DNA from: Polydrusus tereticollis
Lineage: Eukaryota; Arthropoda; Insecta; Coleoptera; Curculionidae
DNA length: 64,000 nt
Reading direction: 5' to 3'
Assembly: GCA_963920685.1 (NCBI GenBank)
Contig: OY987329.1
Location: 65,758,024-65,822,023, forward strand
Part shown: one piece after another, positions 31,080-42,435 of the stretch
Layout: the number at the start of each line of letters is the position of its first letter
Numbering within the stretch: the stretch's first letter is position 1
Notes under the pieces: model-generated
What the model saw: the letters and a program-made list of their open reading frames with translations, nothing else
Databases searched by the model: none
What the model was told of the DNA's origin: nothing
Position numbers and translations under genes: made by a program

Positions 31080-34000
31080 CTATGATAATTCACCTTGACC
31101 TTATGTTTCAAATTGTCGCCAAAAAGCCATACTGATATAATAAAATATAGGTACCAAGTAAAAACTTACTTGTCTGAAACCATACAGTTATAGCAGAAAA
31201 TGAAATATGTAAATTACAGTAAATCGTTTCAACCAGTCACGCCGCTGTCCGATTCCCAATATCGCATACCTCAAACATCAAGTGATTTTAAAGCTGATAA
31301 GGGATCACCCAATTGATAGAACCTTTAACTCTTTAATGTTCTTGTCTATAGCATATAAATTTGTATTTATATGCTGCTCTATTAATTTTCCCACCCGGAA
31401 AAAATAGTTCGCACTTTAAAAATGTGCTTTAAATAGCGTGTGGGCGTCGACGGTCTATCGCCAGGATGTTGCCAGTTCTACAAAATGTAGGAGGAACATA
31501 AGGGATTGTTATGTGTTTATTTATTTTGTTTAACAACAGTAAAATTCCTTTTTAGTTTGATTTAAATTATTCTTGTACAAATAATATTTCTGAAGTACTA
31601 GAAAAATTATTATAATATTCATAAATGGATTGTTCCTTCTTTCTTTGACATTAAAAACTTCTTGGTTCAAAGTACATTTGCAAACTAGCTTTCAAAGAGA
31701 GTTACGGACTATCAAATAAATACTGATATAAAAGAACACTTTTATTATTAAAAACTTAAAGGATTTTTAAAAAAAGATCTGACAACCCCGATTATGATGC
31801 TGGTCCCTTTGAAGCCCGGTCGAAGCTTTTTTATGTCATTAAACTGACTTTGGAAAAAGTATACCAAAACAGAATATTTCCTCAATGTATATTGTATACC
31901 TATAATGTTATATATATATATTATTATAGTTTCAAGATATGGTAAATAATATTAAATACCATTATTAGATATTAACCGAAGTTATATTTCATTGCATCGC
32001 GAATATCATTTCAATTGGTTAATTTTAAATAAAATTTAAAGATTAATTAATATTAGCCAATGATAACGAGCTTGGCGATTCCCGTTTATATAAACTAGAC
32101 TTAACTTACTGATTTTTAATATATTTTAAAGTTAAAAGTTTAAAATGTTTTTGTTTTCGTCACCTGGTGTAATCAGAAATAAAAATGCAAGTAACCTACC
32201 TGTAATTTTACGATAATTAATTTTAAGAATAGTTTTATGTTTTATTATATGAAGTAGTAATTTTTGCTATAAAACTATATTGTGTTACAATTAGTATACC
32301 TTTTAAAGTTCAATTTCCATTTTATCATTTTTGGAGAGTACTTTTTCACATAAAAATTGTGAAATGGACCATTTTTGGAAAGAACGACCGTTTTAATGAA
32401 TTCAACTTATTAAATTGATATTTAAAAGTACCTACTCATTTTGAATGAGTACGAAAATCAAAATAAATAACGCATAGAGGTTAAATCGATTCAAGACGAG
32501 CTGTTGACGTGATTAAAAAACAATAATATTAACTCTTGTACTGCCGAAATGGGTATCGCAATTAGTTAATATGTTTTTTTGTCACTTCAAAAATGTGATA
32601 TATAAAATAAGTTAACATTTACATAAATAAAGTGTTAAATTAACTAACTTAGTATAGTAATGCATACTGTTCAATGTATTTGATTTTCTTAATGTCAATT
32701 TATTAGGGAAACATGGAAACTTCCAAACATTCGTGTTTTTTCTTTAATTAGAGAAAAAATTGGTAAAACCCTTGTCTTCAGGGCTTTACACTTTGAAAAT
32801 GCATAAACTGAATTCAAATTAAAATTAAGAAAAATTATTTTGGAGACTTAAACCCTAAATCCATTTAAATCGGGCTGTTCTGTTTACGCTTTAGAAAGCA
32901 ACCCTTATCTGCGCCATTCCAGTAAATTACGTCTGCTACTATTTGATGTCACTTTATCAAATATTTTTTTTTTGTTAACTTAAAAGTCAGGAACATCTAA
33001 TAATGGAAAATGGAGCCGAGATTGTTAAATGATCCGTAAGAAAATTCAATGAAAAATACGAGCTGAAAGCTACAAAGAGTGCTGTCGGGTATTAAACTGA
33101 TAAAACCAGAAAACTCCACCAAACTATGGGGATAAACACACACACACACCCACACACGCCAGAAGTAAACCGAGGCATGTAGAAGTTACATGTAGTTACT
33201 TATGTGTTAAAATTTCTGTTATAGCATTACATAAAATATCTTGATTTTCTTTTAACAATGGTTTTTCGAATAAAACATAGTAGTCAAAAATTGGGTGGAC
33301 TATTTTAAAGATAAGTATCCGAGGAAGGGTTAGGTTAAGAGGCGCTCAGAAAACCGTTAAGATAATAAAATTGCTTTTGTAAATATAGCTTTACATGAAA
33401 AAATACGCCGCCGCCGCCACCCGGTAAATTTAAGAAATGAGTTAATTTTCCAAATAGAACAATTTGGTAAAAAGATTTAAAAAGCTAAATAATAACTCAA
33501 TCTATCTCTATTCCAGGTTCAGGTTTTAGTTTGTAGAATGTCGTAATGTAAACTTACGAACGTAAGTTACTATTTTTACTAGAGAAAAGTGTTCTTTAAC
33601 TTCCACAAAATTTTTAAAATATGCTTATATTTACATGCTTAGGTATATGTAATTATATATACTGTCATACAGAAACAGAGAAGGATTCAATGCACAGCGT
33701 TATTGGAAAGGCTGCGATAATGATATCACTATTTTTACTCCATATTAGTGGTATATGTCAGTTTGAACGGCAAAGCGACATCAACCATACAAGTTAATTA
33801 CGATGAATCTGAAGAGTTAAAGGCTTAACTCAGTCCCAAAAGCCCGAAAATCAGAAATCGGAGATTTAAACAGTAAAACTAACCTGACCTAATGTGATGT
33901 TTTCATTATTCGTTTCTGAATAACCTGACAATGCATTTTTATTGTTCTTTACCCCAGTGCTTTTTATTTGTAATAGCTTGGAATTGTCACTTACTGAAAT

Positions 34001-37000
34001 AAAACAATATATTTAAACATAAAATATGTGATAGGTTTATTATAGTAAAGAGTGAAGCATACTATATCAACATGATTTAATGTAAATTAATTATTACTGG
34101 GTTTAGTTAACTGCAGAACTATCTTATCATCCCTTATCATAGCAGTTGTGTATCCTATTTAGATGCAAAACGATCCTATATCACATATAGCATGAGACAA
34201 ACTACTGTTTCCTCCAGGAGATCCTGAATTTATTATCCTACGTTAATCTATAACAAAAACACACTTCCTACAAAGTAAATAATTTGGTTATACATCCATA
34301 TTATGAAACTATTAACAAAAATAAAGAAAACCCTTCTGCAAAATTCAATTTTTGGAGTTAAGCTAGTTCTGCTTTGAGGCGACGAGATAAGTTCCAAGTT
34401 ACCACGGAAAGTAAGGTTAGTTAATTATAGTTATTTACGAATATATATCAATTATATTTTATAAAATGATACAGTTAATGCGGATGATATAGTTATCACT
34501 GTCGGTTATGGGAAATGATATGTCTTGCAACAAAAAATAAGAAAAGCTTTCTTAAAAATACAAAGTTTTCTAGTTCACTTTAAATATCAAAAAGTCACAC
34601 TGCCATTGTTTTCTCTATACATACTGTCCTTACTGACCTTACTTAAATCAAATTGCGATTCTTGAGTAGTTAAAATCGCACCCATCTGCATCCAATGTAA
34701 CCATAAACAATCCCTATCCACTAAGACACAGAAAAAACTATCGGTATAATACTAAGCCGAAATGCTTCATAGAAACCTCAAGTCCCTTGATCACTGGAGT
34801 ACTAATGTAACTTCGCGTAAATGCCCAATTGCATGAAAATACCTATACCATACCCTCAGGACAAGGGGCAATTACTTTGGCACAAAGAACTTATTCTTTG
34901 TTAATAATACCATTATAAAATGTTATAATTTCAAAGACGCCAGCTTTAAAACAAGAAATTTTGCCACCAAGAACATAACCAGAAATGACCAAAGACACAG
35001 AAAGTCATATATTAAATACGTATTCATTCTAAATAAGATTATTTATTACCTTCAGAATTAGTAATTTAAAGTCAAGATAATTTACTCTCTTATGGCAAGT
35101 GCTGGCCGGTGCTGCCTTTTATCAAAAATGATTTTTTACCACTAAGTCTTAATTCTGGGTAAAGTGAAGCAGTTTCAGGGATATTGGACCAATCAGATTT
35201 GGTATATTAATATTAGGAATTTCCGAAACAGCTTCACCCTGCAGGATAATCTCCTTAGCATGAGCATGAAAATATATAGGACTCGCGCTTGCTATGTTCC
35301 TAATATTACCTCCTAATATCTTCCGCAGGCTGTTTGTATGCTTATACATAAGCATATCTTCCACTTTTACCGAATAAGTCATCGCACATTTCATCACTAC
35401 CCCTTCAATACACATTTTTATATTTATTTTATTGATTATCATCAGGTCAACATTACGTACTTTTATTTAAATGTTTATTTTTTTAGATTTGTTTTGTCTT
35501 TAACGAATATGTCCATTATTTCCATCTATTTATATTATTTCCAAGATCTATTGGCACCTCTATTAATTGTCGCCAAATCTAGTGTCTTGCCATGGTTTCG
35601 GAGTGTTCGGTTTTTAATTAATTCTAATTTTAGCATTATTCGGTTTATTTTGTAGCCTAAAGTCAGAATTCAGTTAAATCCCTAGTTAAAGGAGGATATT
35701 CTATTGTAACAAGTTAAGAGTATAAATTTGTTTACATTTCAACTTTCCAGAGGAGACTTAGCGACTTAGTAAGTATGTAGAATTAAAACTAATAACTTAG
35801 ATTAGCATCTTGATTCAAATCGACGATCAATTTGTAAATAGATAAATTAGAGCAAAAAATGGAAAAATAATATACTTTACTATATGACAACCACTCAATA
35901 TCCAATATTAGACGCTACCAACACAAATGTTAAATAAATATTCGAGCTTTTTAACCTTCTAATCCAGGCACAATAAAATATTAGAAACAATGTAATTTTA
36001 CCATTTCCAAGAACATAATATAAAGGGAATTTATATTAGTGGCTGAATTTGTATATTCCTTTAATCACAATGCCGTTGACAAATCTAATTAACATTTGGT
36101 TTTATTAACAAAGGAAGCAGACCTTTTCCAATACCATTTTTATTTTCCTCTAAAAAAATCCGTTACTTTATTATTTTGAATTCATATCCAGCAAAAGCTC
36201 TGGAATCAATCTGGATCATTTATGATAAAAATAAATAACAAAATGATTGATGGAAGCTATTAAACAAGAAACGAACAACGCAATACAATGACTCGGATGC
36301 GACCCATTGCTAATGAAAAATATATCTTTTTAATGGCATTGAGTTTGTTTGAATGATTTATTGATATAGCTAGGTTGAGAGTTAGTATTTATTCAACAAA
36401 ATTATCTGAAACTCTTTTGCTAAAAATTTGAATAAAAACCGCGTGGAAATAACTTTTTGAAATAAATGTTTATATAAGGCAGAAACTTACTACCACATAT
36501 TCAACATTAAAAGAACGGAAAAAACATATACTATGGAATTCGGGAACAAAATCCTGAAATAACCACATTGGACGCTGCAGAGCTATGTGGCACTTTAACG
36601 AAACTTTCATCGCGCACAAACGGTCAAGGATCTCAATTCTCGACGATAATTTAAAATTACCCAGAGTTGCTTCTATTCCGTTTTTCCTTACCAAAAAAAA
36701 CCTTTTTAGAAAACCGTCTAAGGAAGATGCTTTCGAGAAAGAGAATTTTTACTTGGTTGGTGATCGCGGCTTTCCAGCTATGAAGGTATAAGAACAGGGA
36801 TAAACAACATTTTCCGATTGTTTAGAGATACAAATTTATGTAAAAGTATTTAGTAAGTATTTATTTCATAAATAAATTTATTGCATTAAATTTTAAACGC
36901 ATTTTCCTCGTAAGAACCTTTTTCAACTGGTGCAGGAAAAATCAAAAAAACTATCCATTCGATTGGTATTCAATTCAAACATAATTGTGTTATTGCGTAC

Positions 37001-37165
37001 ACCAATGGCTTAATAACTAACCAGAATAATTATGTTAATATTCAGAATGTCATTTTTTGAGAACATCTAACATGGAATAAATTTTGTATTGTCAATTTGG
37101 AAGTAAAAATCGCTCGGACATGTAAACTATTATTTTATATTGCCCATTTTATAAACTAAAATACG
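31080..37165. other. 6-kb stretch without a recognisable gene
   Basis: AT-rich. A (CA)n microsatellite lies at 33136-33157 and a short (GCC)n run near 33408-33420. Open frames at 35149-35442 (minus) and 36585-36791 (plus) have no family signature I can name. No transposon termini with target duplications were found. It could be intergenic or intronic. Confidence 0.4.
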
Positions 37166-37169
37166 CATA

Positions 37170-37402
37170 TACAGGGTGAGCCAAAAAATAATTATCAATG
37201 CCAACTTTTTTTTTAATGGAAACACCGTATTTCTTTTATCATATTTTTAGAGAACGCCTAAAGTTGTATATTGGTGCGGAGAAATATCTTTAATAAAATG
37301 TAATACCAAATAAAATTATAGCTCCTTGATTACACTTAGTTTAAAAGGTGTTAAAATTGTCGTCCGTTCTACTTGCTAGCGCCAACCTAGTCGTAAATAA
37401 AA
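37170..37402 (+). mobile_element. left end of a mariner-like element, cut by a tandem duplication
   Basis: TATACAGGGTGAGCC at 37168-37182 is the family's terminal motif after a TA. The sequence leads into the transposase remnant downstream. Only this end is visible; the first duplication junction lies at about 37403. Confidence 0.6.
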
Positions 37403-37999
37403 TCCATTTATCAAATTCTGAATTGGATCAAAAAAATTACTTCAATTTTTTTTAGCTAGATAAAGACTGTATCAGGTATGTTTGTTTGTTGAAATAAGTA
37501 CCTAACTGTCTTTAAACACTGACGTATTTTAAAATTCTGTACAAGATCAGGCTTAAAATGCGTCATTTAACTCATCGCATTGAAATATTACCTAATGATG
37601 GTCGGATACGGAGATATATCTACAACTCAACAGAAAGTGGTTAGATTATGTAGGGAAAAACAAATAGACTTGCCGCCTATAAGTCAAAGTACGATAAGTA
37701 AAATAGAGAAAATGGACATGTAAGATCTACATCTACTAAGAGGCAATTGACACTGGACGATAATATGAAATTAGATATACTCTTAACAATTGAAGACAAT
37801 CCATTCATTGCCAACTGGAAGAGAAAATGGTATATGTCACACTTCAGTACTAAACATCCTTAAATTATACAAGTATTACCCTAATAAAATACAGCTTGTA
37901 CAGTTACAGAAATTAGCAGAAGATGATCTTGATAGGAGTTTTGTGAGGAAATTATGAAATTAATTGACAGCGTAAACTCTCGTACCTAAATCAGAAAAC

Positions 38000-38252
38000 A
38001 TTATTATTATTACATATGCGAGATGTTACACGTGGCGACATCTCGTAGCAATCGAGCTATCCACCCAACCAGACCAGCGAGGTCTTTTCTCGCATATGTA
38101 TTTATACATTATGTGTTGAAAACACTGTAAGGTCCCTTTCCTTTTCGTCAGACTCTATAGCCTTGCCGATGAGCCGTAATACGGCGAAACGCGTCCAAGG
38201 ATTGGGTCTGACGGAAAGAAAAGGACAAGCATCTTTCTTTATTATTATTATT
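38000..38252 (+). mobile_element. ATT-bounded structured insert with hammerhead (copy 1)
   Basis: A ~250-bp non-coding insert starts with ATTATTATTATTA and ends with TTATTATTATTATT, and it interrupts a transposase remnant. Its first half folds as an 11-bp outer stem, CATATGCGAGA (38013-38023) with TCTCGCATATG (38088-38098), enclosing hairpins GACC-GGTC and TAGC-GCTA. An alternative hairpin pairs CGAGATGT with ACATCTCG. Its second half is a type I hammerhead ribozyme fold. A small retroelement is likely: a SINE-like or retrozyme-like element, or a derivative of a Penelope-like element. I do not recognise the family. Confidence 0.65.
38147..38212 (+). ncRNA. hammerhead ribozyme, type I (copy 1)
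   Basis: Parts in order: stem I outer GTCAGAC (38147-38153) with GTCTGAC (38206-38212); internal loops 38154-38160 and 38201-38205; inner CCTTG (38161-38165) with CAAGG (38196-38200). Core CCGATGA (38166-38172); stem II GCCG/CGGC (38173-38176 and 38182-38185) with loop TAATA; GAA (38186-38188); stem III ACGCGT (38189-38194), self-complementary with no loop; cleavage base C38195. All core bases fit except position 4 (C instead of U), which may weaken activity. Loopless stem III is known from short-stem hammerheads that act as dimers. Stem I internal loop and loop II are placed for the usual tertiary contact. Confidence 0.75.
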
Positions 38253-38919
38253 GTTTACGTATACATATCCATGTTAATCGACAAAATTTCCGTTATTTGG
38301 CAGATATGAATCCTCATTGGATGAGGGAAATGCATACCCAGTGGCCTCAAAAAATTAATGTTTGGACCGGGATTGTTGGGACTAGAAGGATTGGGCCCAT
38401 ATTTTTTGACAATAATGGAGTGCGATATTTGTCATTTCTAGCAAGAACTAGTTCCAAATTTAGCAGTTTTTTCCCCAGTACTTGGATACACAAGTGCCAA
38501 ATGCGGATGTGTGTCTGGGGCGGGGAGAGGCAACTTTTTCTGTTTGACAAATTTCTATACAGTGTGTCCTAAAAAAAAGGTAAAATCACTTTCTTCGAGC
38601 TAGGTAGGTACGTGAAATTCGGTCGTTACATAGGAAAGGGGGAAAGGAACTGCATTGGAAAGTCAAAAATTGACAGAGTTTCGGTGATCTTAATGGAAAA
38701 TAGGACAAATGGCCGAAAGTGGGGGAAGATGGTGAGATACGGCTTACTATATCTTGTAAATTTTTGACTTTTATACTGCTGCTGCTCGTACCAACATTTA
38801 TATATATTAAGAATTGTATTCATTTTTTGGTTTCAAATGGGGCTACGAGCAGATAACTTTCACAAAGTCGACTTCAACGCTGAGAAACATGATATAAAAA
38901 GTGCAAATAAATGAGTTAC

Positions 38920-39419
38920 GGCCGATCCGCACCTATGCATTTTTAACCCTGCGTTAAATTTGCATGAAATTTGGGATTCACATTTATGCATGTTATCGTG
39001 AGTGAAAGTTGCAGCGTTGTGCACCCTTGAAATAGAACTAGCTTTAATCATTTGCACACCTCCATGCAGTTTTATCAAAATTCCCTAGAAATTTCTGTTA
39101 GTGGCATTGATTTATAAATAAAACTTCTCATTTGACAAAAAAATAAACAAGAAATCAATAATAAGTCGTCTGCATCCATATTTTTTTTATTAGCAATGAA
39201 CTTGAACTGAACTGGGTTTAAAAAATTCAAAGACTATCAAGCGTCAATTCGCTGTCGGTGGCCATGTTAAATTGCACCAATATTCAAACAAAAAGTTAGC
39301 AAAAACTAAATTTCAAATAAAGAAAATCATAAATGTGGACCTATTAGGACTTTTGATGCGCATGCGTAAAAAATCATGATTCAAAATTGCAGGGTGAACA
39401 TGCATACGTGCGGATCGGC
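38920..39419. mobile_element. TIR element with ~33-bp ends (copy 1)
   Basis: GCCGATCCGCACCTATGCAT at 38921 is matched by the inverse at the right end (ATGCATACGTGCGGATCGGC, 39400-39419); the match continues toward ACCCTGC. No coding content. No clear target duplication, so the class is open. Confidence 0.7.
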
Positions 39420-40177
39420 TTTTAATCAATTTTTTCAAGTCAAAATTATAACTATGTATGTCAATGTGTTCACCCATATAAAAAAATTCTAAAAATCGTT
39501 CTATTTTTGCCAGTTAAAACCCCTGTTCCAAACAATCTTTTTTGTGTCTAAATAACAATTACAATGCAATCTAAAGAATTTCCATTTATCAAATTCTGAA
39601 TTGGATCAAAAAAATTACTTCAATTTTTTTTAGCTAGATAAAGACTGTATCAGGTATGTTTGTTTGTTGAAATAAGTACCTAACTGTCTTTAAACACTGA
39701 CGTATTTTAAAATTCTGTACAAGATCAGGCTTAAAATGCGTCATTTAACTCATCGCATTGAAATATTACCTAATGATGGTCGGATACGGAGATATATCTA
39801 CAACTCAACAGAAAGTGGTTAGATTATGTAGGGAAAAACAAATAGACTTGCCGCCTATAAGTCAAAGTACGATAAGTAAAATAGAGAAAATGGACATGTA
39901 AGATCTACATCTACTAAGAGGCAATTGACACTGGACGATAATATGAAATTAGATATACTCTTAACAATTGAAGACAATCCATTCATTGCCAACTGGAAGA
40001 GAAAATGGTATATGTCACACTTCAGTACTAAACATCCTTAAATTATACAAGTATTACCCTAATAAAATACAGCTTGTACAGTTACAGAAATTAGCAGAAG
40101 ATGATCTTGATAGGAGTTTTGTGAGGAAATTATGAAATTAATTGACAGCGTAAACTCTCGTACCTAAATCAGAAAAC

Positions 40178-40430
40178 ATTATTATTATTACATATGCGAG
40201 ATGTTACACGTGGCGACATCTCGTAGCAATCGAGCTATCCACCCAACCAGACCAGCGAGGTCTTTTCTCGCATATGTATTTATACATTATGTGTTGAAAA
40301 CACTGTAAGGTCCCTTTCCTTTTCGTCAGACTCTATAGCCTTGCCGATGAGCCGTAATACGGCGAAACGCGTCCAAGGATTGGGTCTGACGGAAAGAAAA
40401 GGACAAGCATCTTTCTTTATTATTATTATT
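40178..40430 (+). mobile_element. ATT-bounded structured insert with hammerhead (copy 2)
   Basis: Identical to the copy-1 insert and present because it lies inside the duplicated unit, so it does not count as an independent insertion. Confidence 0.65.
40325..40390 (+). ncRNA. hammerhead ribozyme, type I (copy 2)
   Basis: Same parts as the first copy, shifted by 2,178: core from 40344, stem II around 40351-40363, predicted cleavage base C40373. Two units in tandem in one transcript would allow excision of a unit-length RNA if the ribozymes were active. Confidence 0.75.
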
Positions 40431-41097
40431 GTTTACGTATACATATCCATGTTAATCGACAAAATTTCCGTTATTTGGCAGATATGAATCCTCATTGGAT
40501 GAGGGAAATGCATACCCAGTGGCCTCAAAAAATTAATGTTTGGACCGGGATTGTTGGGACTAGAAGGATTGGGCCCATATTTTTTGACAATAATGGAGTG
40601 CGATATTTGTCATTTCTAGCAAGAACTAGTTCCAAATTTAGCAGTTTTTTCCCCAGTACTTGGATACACAAGTGCCAAATGCGGATGTGTGTCTGGGGCG
40701 GGGAGAGGCAACTTTTTCTGTTTGACAAATTTCTATACAGTGTGTCCTAAAAAAAAGGTAAAATCACTTTCTTCGAGCTAGGTAGGTACGTGAAATTCGG
40801 TCGTTACATAGGAAAGGGGGAAAGGAACTGCATTGGAAAGTCAAAAATTGACAGAGTTTCGGTGATCTTAATGGAAAATAGGACAAATGGCCGAAAGTGG
40901 GGGAAGATGGTGAGATACGGCTTACTATATCTTGTAAATTTTTGACTTTTATACTGCTGCTGCTCGTACCAACATTTATATATATTAAGAATTGTATTCA
41001 TTTTTTGGTTTCAAATGGGGCTACGAGCAGATAACTTTCACAAAGTCGACTTCAACGCTGAGAAACATGATATAAAAAGTGCAAATAAATGAGTTAC

Positions 41098-41597
41098 GGC
41101 CGATCCGCACCTATGCATTTTTAACCCTGCGTTAAATTTGCATGAAATTTGGGATTCACATTTATGCATGTTATCGTGAGTGAAAGTTGCAGCGTTGTGC
41201 ACCCTTGAAATAGAACTAGCTTTAATCATTTGCACACCTCCATGCAGTTTTATCAAAATTCCCTAGAAATTTCTGTTAGTGGCATTGATTTATAAATAAA
41301 ACTTCTCATTTGACAAAAAAATAAACAAGAAATCAATAATAAGTCGTCTGCATCCATATTTTTTTTATTAGCAATGAACTTGAACTGAACTGGGTTTAAA
41401 AAATTCAAAGACTATCAAGCGTCAATTCGCTGTCGGTGGCCATGTTAAATTGCACCAATATTCAAACAAAAAGTTAGCAAAAACTAAATTTCAAATAAAG
41501 AAAATCATAAATGTGGACCTATTAGGACTTTTGATGCGCATGCGTAAAAAATCATGATTCAAAATTGCAGGGTGAACATGCATACGTGCGGATCGGC
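41098..41597. mobile_element. TIR element with ~33-bp ends (copy 2)
   Basis: Second copy of 38920-39419 within the tandem duplication, with the same inverted ends. Confidence 0.7.
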
Positions 41598-41765
41598 TTT
41601 TAATCAATTTTTTCAAGTCAAAATTATAACTATGTATGTCAATGTGTTCACCCATATAAAAAAATTCTAAAAATCGTTCTATTTTTGCCAGTTAAAACCC
41701 CTGTTCCAAACAATCTTTTTTGTGTCTAAATAACAATTACAATGCAATCTAAAGAATTTCCATTT

Positions 41766-42435
41766 CCATTTAGTAATATGTAAGCCTGTGTACGTAAACT
41801 CGGATCACAGAAAATCCATGCAAAAACTTAAACAAAGGCTCCACTGATGTAGTCCGCTGGATGAGCTAATTTAAATTGAATAGTCAATAGAGCTGAAATA
41901 AAGCGCCTCGGAAAACTAATGGGTCATCGCTTGAGTACTGCGTGTAAAATTTGTTGTGTAGGTATTATTAAAGTTAAATGGCATGTAACGAAGTGGTAAA
42001 TAGATTAACCAGTCTACCACAATAGAGCCTTTTCAATAACTATTTATGCTGATACATTTTATATCCGGTATTAGCGCACTGAATTACAATAGTTGATGCA
42101 CACATGCGGTTTTAATTATTTACGCAAATTGGAATTAAAACATGTCGGGTAATATTAGCGGGCACATTTAAAAAAATATATACAGGATGTTCCATTACTA
42201 ATCAGTCACGGAGGTAGTTGTTACAAGCAAAATCTTGCAAAATCTGAGACCAAAATCAAGATATTGCCATGATTGTAAGACCAAGACCTAATCAGCATTT
42301 TTTTTGTTGTTTTATTGTCAAGGAACTTATTATTAGCTCTTCATTTTATTTAAATGTTTAATTTTTAATTACACAACCTTTTTTGTTAGTAACAAGTGGT
42401 GACTATGGTGCAGTATATCCATGATACCAACTATA
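41766..42435. other. spacer with a mariner-end fragment
   Basis: TATACAGGATGTTCC at 42179-42193 resembles a mariner left end, without a partner. Nothing else recognised. Confidence 0.4.

Larger units (their letters stand above)
37596..38560 (+). pseudogene. mariner-like transposase remnant (copy 1)
   Basis: The first part reads VGYGDISTTQQKVVRLCREK and PPISQSTISKIEK, a helix-turn-helix, then HTSVLNILKLYKYYPNKIQL up to about 37997. The middle, with the first catalytic aspartate, has been replaced by the ATT-bounded insert at 38000-38252. The frame resumes near 38270 with NRQNFRYLADMNPHWM, KINVWTGIVGTRRIGPIFF, and ends in a frame-shifted region that probably held the second aspartate. Many stops. 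The family resembles the transposases at 46066 and 57459. Confidence 0.75.
37403..39580 (+). repeat. tandem duplication, copy 1 (2,178 bp)
   Basis: Every position read corresponds to copy 2 at an offset of exactly 2,178, with no difference noticed. The unit holds a mariner-like transposase remnant, a hammerhead-bearing insert and a small TIR element. A 7-bp motif, TCCATTT, lies at the start of each unit and again after copy 2 (37403, 39581 and 41759). Confidence 0.92.
39774..40738 (+). pseudogene. mariner-like transposase remnant (copy 2)
   Basis: Identical to 37596-38560, with the same helix-turn-helix, the same insert and the same late segment. It was dead before the duplication. Confidence 0.75.
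39581..41758 (+). repeat. tandem duplication, copy 2 (2,178 bp)
   Basis: Head-to-tail second copy of 37403-39580, apparently identical. It is followed by the terminal TCCATTT at 41759-41765, after which the sequences diverge. Identity implies a very recent duplication or an assembly artefact. Confidence 0.92.

Noticed and set aside
35149..35442. 97-codon minus frame as a gene
   Set aside because: No motif, no splice or start context, overlapped by an equally long plus frame; no support.
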